Shown piece by piece: positions 54,321-63,600 of a stretch of 64,000 nucleotides of DNA (the first letter of the stretch is position 1; every line of letters begins with the position of its first letter). The DNA is from Knoellia sinensis KCTC 19936 (lineage in GTDB: Bacteria; Actinomycetota; Actinomycetes; Actinomycetales; Dermatophilaceae). A program made the position numbers and the translations under genes. The stretch spans positions 42,467 to 106,466 of the forward strand of contig NZ_AVPJ01000012.1 of the NCBI RefSeq assembly GCF_000768705.1. The letters run 5' to 3'. The notes beneath the pieces are model-generated. The model was given only the letters and a program-made list of their open reading frames with translations, was not told where the DNA came from and did no database searches.

Positions 54321-54407
54321 CCGACTCCGCTTCGGAACCTCGGTCTTCGCAGCACCAAGGAAGCTCTCGCCACCTCGAGAAACCCACTTCCGGCGGGGAA
54401 TGTCGGA
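54321..54407. repeat. Intergenic repeat family D, copy 1
   Basis: This copy shares CTTCGCAGCACCAAGGAAG and roughly 80% of about 85 bases with 58093-58178. It is located between the acyltransferase and response-regulator genes. Confidence 0.85.
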
Positions 54408-54412
54408 CGCGA

Positions 54413-55060
54413 CTACTCGGAGTCGGCGAGGCCGTGGCGGTGGGCGAGCACGACGGCCTGGACGCGGTCGCGCACCTGGAGTTTGGCGAGGATCCGGGCG
54501 ACGTGGGTCTTCACGGTTGTCTCGGCCATCCAGAGCTCCCCACCGATCTCGGCGTTGGACAGGCCCTTCGACATCGCGAGGAGGACGTCGGTCTCACGTT
54601 CGGTGAGGCGGGCGAGACCCGGGTGGGACTCGGGCGTGCCGCGGTGGGTGTACGAGCCGACGAGTCGCTCCATGACCGTCGGACCGACCGTCAATTGGCC
54701 TGCGGCACAGGCCTTCACAGCGGCGATGAGTTCGGCAGGGGGAGTGGTCTTGATGAGGAAGCCGGAGGCGCCGGCTCGGAGGCCCTCGACGACGTACTCG
54801 TCCAGGTCGAACATCGTCAGGATGAGGACCCGTGGCCCGTCGGCCGCTGCCGCCAGGGTCGCCGTCGCGGAGATGCCGTCCCCGCCGGGCATCTCGATGT
54901 CCATGAGGACGACGTCGGGGTGATCGCGTCGGGCAAGCGACACTCCCTCCGGCCCCGACGAGGCCTGCCCGACCACCTCGAGATCCGGGTCGCTGTTGAT
55001 GACGGTGACGAGGCCGGTGCGGATGAGTTCGTTGTCGTCGACGACGAGGACACGGGTCAT
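54413..55060 (-). CDS. NarL/LuxR-family response regulator
   Basis: The 215-residue protein has a receiver domain with phospho-acceptor Asp54 (VVLMDIEMPGGDG) and acidic pair VDDNE, and a C-terminal LuxR HTH (LTERETDVLLAMSKGLSNAE, then AETTVKTHVARILAKL). It is activated by the adjacent histidine kinase, whose gene overlaps by ATGA. Confidence 0.93.
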   Translation of the reverse strand: MTRVLVVDDNELIRTGLVTVINSDPDLEVVGQASSGPEGVSLARRDHPDVVLMDIEMPGGDGISATATLAAAADGPRVLILTMFDLDEYVVEGLRAGASGFLIKTTPPAELIAAVKACAAGQLTVGPTVMERLVGSYTHRGTPESHPGLARLTERETDVLLAMSKGLSNAEIGGELWMAETTVKTHVARILAKLQVRDRVQAVVLAHRHGLADSE

Positions 55061-56718
55061 GCGTCGACCTCCTCGCGCACGGGCAGGCGCGCCTCGACGA
55101 CGAAGCCCCCGCCGGGCGACCCCAGCGTCCGCACAGTGCCCCCGAGGAGCGCGGCCCGCTCCCGGAGCCCGGTCAGGCCGAACCCGCTCCCTGCCGAGCC
55201 GCGCGACGGTCCTGGTCCGTCGTCAGTGACGCGCACGTCGACGTTGTTCGCCTGCGTGCGAACGCGGACATCAACGGCAGCGCCCGGGGCATGACGGGCG
55301 GCGTTGGTCAGGCATTCCTGCACGATCCGATAGACGATCGGCTCCAGACGCTGTGGGACAGGCTCTGCATCGAGTCCGACGGACATTCCGGCTGCGCGCA
55401 GTCGGCCGACGAGGGCTCCGAGATCGTGGGACACCACGGGCAGCCCCTCGACCGGCGGCGAGTCCGGGAGAGCCGCGGGCCGTCCTGACCGCACGGAGTC
55501 CGGGCCAGGTGCTCGATCGAGCTCGGCCAGCGCGCGTTCGACCGCGTCGGAGACGGTGGACAGAGCCTGCTTCGACGCCGTCGGATCGGCTGGCCAGGAC
55601 ACCTCGGCCGCAGCGGCCTGGGTCGCGATGACCCCCACCGCGTGGGAGACCACGTCGTGGAGCTCGCGTGCGGTCGCGAGGCGTTCGGACCGCAATGCCT
55701 TCTCGCGGGCCACGTCGATCGCCGACTGCAGCGTCGCGGCTCTCGTGGACGCCTGGAGGTGTCGCCTCCGGTTCCACCCGACGACGGCACCGATGGACCA
55801 CGCAAGGACGAGGGTCACGATGAGGATGCCGGCGTTGTCCCGATCCTCCGCCAGCCGCGACCCACTCGCGACGATGGCCAGGACGAGCGCGGGGGCGACT
55901 GTGCGTGGGGTCCATCGCGCGGCACCGAGGGTCCACATGAGCCCTCCCAGCGTGACCATCATCCAGCCCCCGGACAGGACCTGAACGTCTGGAAGAGCCC
56001 ACGCGACCGCGAACACACACGCGCACAGGAGTGCCGCCCACGACGCCGCAGCGCGCCAGCCCGCCAGTGTCGCGGCGGCGAGGACGGTCAGGGCGAGGGG
56101 CAGGGGTCCCACGGCCTCCGGCATCTCACTCCGGGCGATCGTCACGGTCTCGACAGCCGCCAGTGCCCCGACCGCTCCGCCCAGGAGCAGGTCGCGCCGC
56201 TCGAGCGCGCGCTGCGGTCGAGCCACATTCGCTCCCTCATCGGCTGACCCGGCTGCGCGGGCGGGTTCACCGGTGTCCGTGGCTTCGTCGGCTCGCAACA
56301 ACCCCAGTTGGCGACGCAGTTCTGAACTCGCCTCGCGCGCATGCGCCTGGATTCGGCGGGCCCGAGGCCGTGGGTCATCCCCGTCTCTCCACGCCGCGAC
56401 TTCGCCGGCCACCCGGTGGAGCGATCCCCGGATGCACGCCTCGACGTCGGACGAGAGTCGTGCCCGCTCCTGCACGACCGCGACCCGCGCAGCCTCGCCG
56501 GGGTCGATGTCCCCGAGCTCCCGTGCCTTCCTGTCCTGGGCCAAGGCACCACGGGCCGTCTGGACGCCGAGGCGCAGGAGCAGGCCCAGGACGGTTCCCA
56601 CGATCGTCCCGAAGAGCACGGTGCCGACATAGGTGCCGTCATGCGGACTCGTCACGAGCGCGAATGCAAAGGCGACGCACGCGATCGCGAGATCAACGAG
56701 ATCCGGACGTCGCGGCAT
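55057..56718 (-). CDS. Sensor histidine kinase with a degenerate duplicated dimerisation domain
   Basis: The 553-residue protein has two membrane regions (about 9-50 and 175-315) and a C-terminal kinase: His354 in LATARELHDVVSHAVGV, N box QECLTNAARHAPGA and DDGPGPSRGSAGSGFGLTGL. Residues 84-100 (ERARLSSDVEACIRGSL) and 121-145 (RRIQAHAREASSELRRQLGL) repeat the dimerisation-domain pattern but with Glu93 at the phospho-His position. The first copy is a non-phosphorylatable duplicate. It probably regulates the adjacent tandem membrane genes through its response regulator. Confidence 0.9.
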   Translation of the reverse strand: MPRRPDLVDLAIACVAFAFALVTSPHDGTYVGTVLFGTIVGTVLGLLLRLGVQTARGALAQDRKARELGDIDPGEAARVAVVQERARLSSDVEACIRGSLHRVAGEVAAWRDGDDPRPRARRIQAHAREASSELRRQLGLLRADEATDTGEPARAAGSADEGANVARPQRALERRDLLLGGAVGALAAVETVTIARSEMPEAVGPLPLALTVLAAATLAGWRAAASWAALLCACVFAVAWALPDVQVLSGGWMMVTLGGLMWTLGAARWTPRTVAPALVLAIVASGSRLAEDRDNAGILIVTLVLAWSIGAVVGWNRRRHLQASTRAATLQSAIDVAREKALRSERLATARELHDVVSHAVGVIATQAAAAEVSWPADPTASKQALSTVSDAVERALAELDRAPGPDSVRSGRPAALPDSPPVEGLPVVSHDLGALVGRLRAAGMSVGLDAEPVPQRLEPIVYRIVQECLTNAARHAPGAAVDVRVRTQANNVDVRVTDDGPGPSRGSAGSGFGLTGLRERAALLGGTVRTLGSPGGGFVVEARLPVREEVDA

Positions 56719-56879
56719 ACATCGAATGTCCCACGCGCACGAGCCGCGCGGATCCTCCTTGCGGAGTACGGCGGAGTCGTCCCCGCGGCGACGGGTCGGT
56801 GCTCCACGGGCGACGCGCCTGACAACCCCCCGCTCCTAGCGTCGACGGCATCACCACCGTGACCACCGAAGGGGGAGTC

Positions 56880-57497
56880 ATGCAACTCGGAACGCATCAC
56901 CGATACGCACTGGCCGGCGCAGTCGTGCTCAGTGCACTCGCGCTCTACGACGCGGCCACTTGGGGGCTGACCGGACACTCGTCGGTCTTCGTCGACACCG
57001 GTCCCCGATGGGCCCAGATCCTGGCCGGCGTGGTCCACGTCGTCGCCTATACCGGCGCCCTGGCGGTGCTCCACGCGGAGCGACGGCGGATCCACACCAA
57101 CCGAGCCGCTGCTGTTTTCGGCTGGCTCCTGTTCGTCGCGTTCATCCCGCTCGCCGTCGGCTATCTCCTCATCGCCATCCCGGCGGTGACGGAGGTCGTC
57201 CAGTCGCGTGGGGAGGTCGTCTTCGGCCTCGCGTTCGGACTGCAGTTCCTCGCGGCGATCGGACTCGGGCTCAGCCTCGTCAAGCACCCAGAGACCCGCA
57301 TCGGCTCGCGAATCCTGCTCGGGATCGTCCCGACCATCGGCCTCACCGCCGCGCTCGCGGCGTGGACGTCGAACTGGGCGCACCCGGCATACGTCGAGGC
57401 CGTCACCCTCATGGGGATCGCCCTCCTCGCCACGCGCACCCCGACCCATCGGCCCGATACCGACAGCGCCCGGCGCGCGTTGGTCGAAACCCTTTGA
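56880..57497 (+). CDS. Polytopic membrane protein of unknown function, first of a tandem pair
   Basis: The 205-residue protein has about six hydrophobic segments, starting ALAGAVVLSALALYDAATWG and including FGWLLFVAFIPLAVGYLLIA. It is about 50% similar by eye to its downstream neighbour. AGGGGGAG precedes the ATG. It is divergent from the two-component system across 161 bases, so it is a plausible target. Confidence 0.8.
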   Translation: MQLGTHHRYALAGAVVLSALALYDAATWGLTGHSSVFVDTGPRWAQILAGVVHVVAYTGALAVLHAERRRIHTNRAAAVFGWLLFVAFIPLAVGYLLIAIPAVTEVVQSRGEVVFGLAFGLQFLAAIGLGLSLVKHPETRIGSRILLGIVPTIGLTAALAAWTSNWAHPAYVEAVTLMGIALLATRTPTHRPDTDSARRALVETL

Positions 57498-57511
57498 CCA
57501 CAGGAGGAATC

Positions 57512-58198
57512 ATGCAGTTCGCCAAGCACCACACCTTCGCGCTTCTGGCGGCACTCGGACTCAGTGCCATCGCTCTCAACGACGCCGTGACACATGGCCT
57601 GACCGGCGAGTACTCGGTCTTCGCGGACGATGGGCCGACGTGGATCGTCGCCCTCGGCGACGTGATCCACGGACTTGCGTATGCCGGCGGGCTGGCCGTG
57701 CTGCGCGCCGAACGTCAGCGGATCCATGCCAACCGAGCCGCCTCGATCTTCGGCTGGCTGTTGTTCGCGGCCTTCGTGCCGCTGGCGTTGGGCTTCCTCC
57801 TTGCCGGGATCGTGCCCCTGCGCGACTCCCTGATGACGCTCGGCGGTCCCGTCATCGGCGTCGCGTTCGGGCTCCAGTTCCTGGCCGCGCTCGGGCTGGG
57901 GCTCAGCCTCGTCAAGCGTCCCGAGACAGGTGTGGGGTCACGGATCCTGCTCGCGATCCTGCCGGCCATCGGGGTGACCGTGGCGCTCGCGGTGTTCGCG
58001 ACGGACTGGGCCCACCCGGCCTACGTGGAAACCGTCACCATCATCGGCACCGCGCTCCTCGCCACGAGCACCCGTCGGGCCAGCCTCGACACACCCACTT
58101 CGGGCGGGAACATCGGAGTTCGCAGCACCAAGGAAGCCCTGCCCACTCCGAGCAACCCACTCCCGGCGGGAAACTCGGGGCGTGTCAACGTCAGGTGA
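57512..58198 (+). CDS. Polytopic membrane protein, second of a tandem paralogous pair
   Basis: The 228-residue protein mirrors its upstream paralog: LLAALGLSAIALNDAVTHGL, IFGWLLFAAFVPLALGFLLA and LQFLAALGLGLSLVKRPETG. AGGAGG precedes the ATG. The last 30 residues (GVRSTKEALPTPSNPL...) are read from intergenic repeat family D, so the original stop seems lost or the repeat has inserted at the 3' end. It overlaps the convergent patatin gene by eight bases. Confidence 0.78.
   Translation: MQFAKHHTFALLAALGLSAIALNDAVTHGLTGEYSVFADDGPTWIVALGDVIHGLAYAGGLAVLRAERQRIHANRAASIFGWLLFAAFVPLALGFLLAGIVPLRDSLMTLGGPVIGVAFGLQFLAALGLGLSLVKRPETGVGSRILLAILPAIGVTVALAVFATDWAHPAYVETVTIIGTALLATSTRRASLDTPTSGGNIGVRSTKEALPTPSNPLPAGNSGRVNVR
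58093..58178. repeat. Intergenic repeat family D, copy 2, inside the 3' end of a membrane-protein gene
   Basis: Direct repeats near 58093-58116 and 58154-58178 flank a core TTCGCAGCACCAAGGAAG shared with 54321-54407. It is translated as the tail of the upstream gene. Confidence 0.85.
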
Positions 58199-59012
58199 GG
58201 TCGTCGAGGTAGGCGGTGGACGCGGCATACGCCTGCGTTGTCCTGGCCCGCAACCGCGAGGTGCGCCCGTAGCCCAACGCGACCGACGGCGTCTCGGGCG
58301 CACCGCTGGGTAGGACGTGCACCTCGACGCCCTCGGGGATCGACTCCATCTCGTGGACGTAGCGGTGTCGCCGGGCGATCTCGAACGCCACGACCCCGAC
58401 CTCCCACGGCCGACGAGGCGGGGCCAGCGGCTGCTCGACCCGGCCCACTTGGAGGACGAAGATCCGGTCCGCTCCCAAGTCGACCGCGCGACCCACGGGG
58501 ATCGAGTGGACGAGTCCGCCGTCGAGGTAGTGCCACCCGTCGATCTCCACGGGTGGGAAGAGCCCCGGGACCGTGCACGACGCCACGACCGGGTCGACGA
58601 GGTCGCCCGAAGAGAACCACCCCGAACCGGCGGTCTCGATGCAGGCGGCGACGCACTGGAACTCGACGGCCAGCTGCTCGAAGGTGTCGACCGGCAGGTG
58701 TGTGTCGACGATGTCGCGCAGGGGCGCGCTAGAGAGCAGGTGGGTTCGGAAGCGTGCCAGTCGCGCGGCCGAGCGCATGGGGTTCTCGAGGAAAACCCCG
58801 CTCGCGCCGACCGCCTCCCATACCTCGCCGAGGGCACGAATGCCGTCGACGGACGGGTCGGCCGCGACGAAGACGCCGTTGAGCGCGCCGATGCTGGTGC
58901 CGACCACGAGGTCCGGGCGGACACCCTTCTCGGCGAGCGCGCGCAGCATCCCCACCTGGGTCGTGCCGAGCACGCCGCCACCGCCGAGCACGAACGCCGT
59001 CGTCATGGCCAT
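58191..59012 (-). CDS. Patatin-like phospholipase
   Basis: The 273-residue protein has the patatin oxyanion loop LGGGGVLG, the nucleophile motif VGTSIGALNG (Ser40) and the catalytic dyad Asp in HYLDGGLVHSIP. It is a lipid acyl hydrolase without signal peptide. Start 59012 (MAMTTAFVL) or 59006 is possible. It is divergent from the HAD-acyltransferase gene, suggesting phospholipid remodelling. Confidence 0.9.
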   Translation of the reverse strand: MAMTTAFVLGGGGVLGTTQVGMLRALAEKGVRPDLVVGTSIGALNGVFVAADPSVDGIRALGEVWEAVGASGVFLENPMRSAARLARFRTHLLSSAPLRDIVDTHLPVDTFEQLAVEFQCVAACIETAGSGWFSSGDLVDPVVASCTVPGLFPPVEIDGWHYLDGGLVHSIPVGRAVDLGADRIFVLQVGRVEQPLAPPRRPWEVGVVAFEIARRHRYVHEMESIPEGVEVHVLPSGAPETPSVALGYGRTSRLRARTTQAYAASTAYLDDLT

Positions 59013-59052
59013 CAGCCTATGCAGCCGTCCCTCCGCCAATAGGGTGGAGGCC

Positions 59053-60447
59053 ATGTCCGGTGCCGCCTTCTTCGACCTCGACCGCACCCTTCTCCAAGGT
59101 GGCTCCGGGCCGCACCTGTCCGAGGCGATGGCCGAGTTCGGGCTGGTGCCGCGGTCGGTGCCCGGCCAGGGTCTGCTGTTCAAGGCGTTCGACCTGCTCG
59201 GCGAGAACATCCCGTCGATCTTCCTCGCCCGCCAGGCGACGCTCGTGGCGCGTGGCAAGGACAAGAACAGCTTCGATCAGGCCGCGGCCAAGGCGGCCGA
59301 GGTCATCGCGGAACTGGTCCACCCCTTTGCCCTCGCCCTCATCGAGCAGCACAAGGCCGAGGGGCGCCCCGTCGTCATGGCGACCACGACGCCGGAGCAC
59401 CTCATCAAGCCGCTCGCCGACAGGATCGGTATCGACCACGTCGTCGCGACGCGCTACGGCACCAAGGAGGACGGCCGCTTCGACGGGTCGATCCGTGGCC
59501 CGTTCGTCTGGTCGACCGGCAAGCTCACGGCCGTCAAGCACTTCGCTGCACAGCACGACATCAACCTCGCGGAGTCTTTCGCCTACTCGGACTCGATCTT
59601 CGACCTGCCGCTCCTCGAGGCCGTCGGGTCACCTGCCGCCGTCAACCCCGATCCACGACTGACCATGTATGCCGTGGCGCGCCGTTGGCCGATCGTGCAC
59701 TTCGACGTGTCGCCGGGTGTGCTCAAGATCCCCGTGGTGGGTGTCGAGTTGCAGCGGATCGCGCTCGAGGCGCTGCGATCGACCTTCTTCCCGGCGGCGC
59801 GTTTCACCCTCGAAGGTGTCGAGAACATCCCGCGCCACGGGCCGGTCATCCTCGTGGCCAACCACCGCAGCTACTTCGACCTCGTCGCCATGGCCCAGGT
59901 GGTGCGCCGGTCCGGGCGTGCCGTGCGTTTCCTCGGCAAGAAGGAACTGTTCGACATCCCCCTCGTGGGGTCGTTCTTCTCTGCGGCCGGAGGTATCCGG
60001 GTCGACCGGGTCGAGGGAGGCGCCGAGTCCTACGACATGGCTGCCCTCGCACTCGAAGGCGGCGAGATGGTCGGCATCCTGCCCGAGGGGACGATCCCTC
60101 GTGGCGAGGCCTTCTTCGACCCAGAACTCAGGGGCAAGACGGGTGCAGCGCGGCTCGCCGCCGCCAGCAGGGCGCCGGTCATTCCAGTCGGACTGTGGGG
60201 GACCGAGAAGGTCTGGCCGCGGTCGTCGACCCTGCCGAACCTCCTCAACCTCTCCGATCCACCCGAGGTGCAGATCCGTATCGGCGAACCGGTCGAGTTG
60301 AAGTACCGCTCGCCTGCTGCGGACACGAAGCGGATCATGTCGGCCATCTCCGACCTGCTCCCGCCCGAGGCCAAGGAGCATCGGACACCCACGAAGGACG
60401 AGCTGCGGTCGACCTTCCCCGGCGGGAAGCTTCCCAGCGACGACTGA
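59053..60447 (+). CDS. HAD-IB phosphatase fused to PlsC-type acyltransferase
   Basis: The 464-residue protein has an N-terminal HAD-IB domain (FFDLDRTLL with Asp8 and Asp10; SDSIFDLPLLE) and a C-terminal acyltransferase domain (NHRSYFD, HX4D; ILPEGTIPRGE). Such fusions occur in mycobacteria and may couple phosphate hydrolysis and acylation of lipid precursors. GGTGGAGG precedes the ATG. The C-terminus is followed by palindromic family A copy 2. Confidence 0.92.
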   Translation: MSGAAFFDLDRTLLQGGSGPHLSEAMAEFGLVPRSVPGQGLLFKAFDLLGENIPSIFLARQATLVARGKDKNSFDQAAAKAAEVIAELVHPFALALIEQHKAEGRPVVMATTTPEHLIKPLADRIGIDHVVATRYGTKEDGRFDGSIRGPFVWSTGKLTAVKHFAAQHDINLAESFAYSDSIFDLPLLEAVGSPAAVNPDPRLTMYAVARRWPIVHFDVSPGVLKIPVVGVELQRIALEALRSTFFPAARFTLEGVENIPRHGPVILVANHRSYFDLVAMAQVVRRSGRAVRFLGKKELFDIPLVGSFFSAAGGIRVDRVEGGAESYDMAALALEGGEMVGILPEGTIPRGEAFFDPELRGKTGAARLAAASRAPVIPVGLWGTEKVWPRSSTLPNLLNLSDPPEVQIRIGEPVELKYRSPAADTKRIMSAISDLLPPEAKEHRTPTKDELRSTFPGGKLPSDD

Positions 60448-60449
60448 CG

Positions 60450-60523
60450 CGACTTTGTGCCCCACTGGGACACGCTCGGCGGCCGAAGGCCACCTCCGCG
60501 TGTCCCAGTGGGGCACAAAGTCG
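60450..60523. repeat. Palindromic intergenic element, family A copy 2
   Basis: A perfect 25-base inverted repeat (arms 60450-60474 and 60499-60523, starting CGACTTTGTGCCCCACTGGG) has a loop containing CGGCCGAAGGCC, as in 16355-16432. Confidence 0.92.
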
Positions 60524-60630
60524 GATGAGGGGGAGAGATGAGCGGGGGCTGTGGATAACGGGTACGGCGTGTCAGCGGGACGGCATACCGTAGTCGTCGG
60601 CTCGCGCGGACGAAGGAGGTGAGCCCGGGG

Positions 60631-63600
60631 ATGGATCGTGCCTCTCACTCACTCGACGAATTCACCGACGGAGAGCTCTCGCGAGCCTTCGACCCGCTGA
60701 CCTTGGCGCGGGGTGTCGACTACTCCCGCGCCGGGCGGGTCACGAGCATCATCACCGCCGACGAGGGCACCCGGGCGGCCGCCCGGGTCATCGGCAGCGG
60801 CGCCGCCATCTATCGCACCGAAGTGTCGGTCGAGCAGGAGGCAGGGGCGCGGTGGCTCGACACCGACTGCACCTGCCCGGTCGGCGTCGACTGCAAGCAC
60901 GCTGCGGCCCTTGTGCTCGCCCTGCGGACCCAGAAGCCGTGGCGGACCGACCAGTCGCAGGGCACCTCATCCGGGACTGCCGCGTCGTGGCGTGACGCGC
61001 TCGGGGAGCTCCTCGACGTGCCCGAGCCCGAGGTCGAGACGGGACTCGTCGGCCTCCTCCTCGACGTCGATGAGCCTCGTCGGGCGCAGCGCTGGATGGA
61101 GCCGACCGGCCCGACCGTCCAGCTGCGCCCCATGGTTCCGGGCGCGGTGCCGGGGCGCTGGATCAAGACGGGGATCTCGTGGGAGGCCGTCGCAGGTGGC
61201 TACTACTCCTCTCCCTACGCGTACTCCGTCGACGGCAAGGCGCTCGACGCGCTCACCGCCATCGCCGACGCCCACCGACGCGGCAGCCGGATGGCGAGCT
61301 ACGGCCGGATGCCCGCCTCGATCCCACTGGGCCTCGTGGGGCGCGGCTGGGTCGAACTGCTCGTGCGGGCCCGTGACGCGGGTGTCGTGCTGCTGTCGCA
61401 GTCCTCGGGTGGGGGTGACGTCCACCTCGTCGAGGAGCCCGGCCACTTCGTCCTCGACCTGCACCCGCGCAAGGGCGGCGACGTCCGCGCTGTGCCCAGC
61501 CTCGATCTGCCCGAGGGCGAGGGTGACGTCGTCGTGGTGGGCGACCCACCCACTGGCTGGTTCCGTCAGGAGGGGCGCGACCTGAGGCTCGGCGGGTTCG
61601 GACCCGATGTCGACCTCGCGGCCGCCCGAGTCGTCGAGCGTGGCCCCTTCACCATCCCCGGCGAGGACTGGGCGACGTTCGCGCTCGAGAAGCTCCCGGT
61701 CCTGCAGCGCCGGGCCACGGTGCGCACGCATGACGGCCTCGAGTTGCCCGAGGTGGCACCCCCACGTCTGCATCTGGCCGTGCGCTTCGCCAAGAAGCAC
61801 GCTGTCCACCTGACGTGGTCCTTCCGCTACGGACCACGCGACACCCCGGTCACTGTCCCCATCACCCGTGAGCAGGTGGCCTTCCGTGACCCCGGGGCTT
61901 TCCGCGACTCGGCGCGCGAGGCCCAACTCCTCGCGTCCGTGCCCGACCGGGGCGAGCTGCCGGCGCTGTGGGACTACACCCGCACGGGCTGGCACCTGCG
62001 AGACACGGTGTCACTCACCGGCTTTGACACCGTTGCCTTCGCCGAGCTTCTCCCCGCCCTCGAGGCCCATGACGACGTCGAGGTCGACATCGTGGGTGCG
62101 CGGACGGCATACACCGAAGTCACGGACGCACCGCGGATCGCGGTCGGGACGTCCGAGTCCACGGAGGGCAACGACTGGTTCGACCTGCAGATCACGGTGA
62201 CCGTCGGCTCGCACCAAGTTCCGCTCGCCGACCTGGTGACGGCGTTGGCTCGGGACGAGGAGCGGCTGCTGCTCCCGGACGGTGCGTGGTTCACCCTCGA
62301 CCACCCCGAGTTGCAGCGACTTCGAGCGCTCGTCGAGGAGGCACGAGCGCTGCAGGACAAGCCTTCTGACCCGCTGCGCCTGTCGGTGCTCCACGCCGGG
62401 CTCTGGGACGAACTCGTCGAGATCGGTGTCGTCGAGGAGCAGTCCGGGCGTTGGCAGCAGGCGGTCAATGCGCTGCTCGGCATCGATACGGCGCACACTC
62501 CGCCGCCCGCCGAGGTGCCCAGTTCGCTCAAGGCGACGCTGCGCCCCTATCAGGAGGAGGGGTTTCAGTGGCTCTCGCTCCTCTGGGATCTCGGCCTCGG
62601 TGGGGTGCTCGCCGACGACATGGGACTCGGCAAGACGCTCCAGGTCATCGCCACCGCGCTGCGGGCCAAGGAGCGCGGAGAGCTCACCGACCCGATGCTC
62701 ATCGTCGCGCCCACCTCGGTGCTGGCGACGTGGGCCGGTGAGGTGGAGCGGTTTGCCCCCGACCTGTCCGTCGTCGTCCTCGACCGGACTCGCGGGAAGG
62801 CCAAGCTCGCCATCGACGAGGCCATCGAGGGTGCCGACCTCGTCGTCACGACCTATGCCGTCGCGCGCATCGATGCCGAGGAGTTCCGGACGGTGCGCTG
62901 GTCCGCCGCCGTCCTCGACGAGGCGCAGTTCGTCAAGAACCACCAGGCGAAGACGTATGCCGCGATGCGCCGGCTGCCCGCCCGCGTCACCTTCGCGCTC
63001 ACAGGCACTCCGCTCGAGAACTCGCTCATGGACCTGTGGTCCTTGCTGTCGATCGTCGCGCCGGGTCTGCACCCGAGGCCCGCGATGTTCAAGGAGCAAT
63101 GGGCCAAGCCGATCGAGACCGGGTCGTCGCCGGAGCTGCTCGCGACCCTGCGTCGACGCATCCGGCCGCTCATGCTGCGTCGCACCAAGGACATGGTGGC
63201 CTCGGACCTGCCGCCCAAGCAGGAGCAGGTCCTTCACGTTGCCCTGCACCCCAAGCACCGTGCGATCTATGACCGACACCTGGCCCGCGAACGCCAGCGC
63301 CTGCTGGGGCTGATCGACGACCTCGACGGCAATCGGATCGCCATCCTTCGGGCGCTGACGGTGCTGCGCCAGATGGCCCTCGACCCGGCGCTCGTCGACG
63401 CCGAGACCTACGGCGGGGTTGCCCCGAGCGCCAAGGTCGAGGCACTCGTCGAGCAGATCACCGAGCTCGCCGCGGAGGGTCACCGCGCGCTCGTCTTCAG
63501 CCAGTTCACCGGATTCCTCGCGGTGGCGCGGGCGCGGCTCGAGGAGGAGGGCATTGCGTACGCCTACCTCGACGGGTCCACCCGCGATCGCGCTGCGGTC

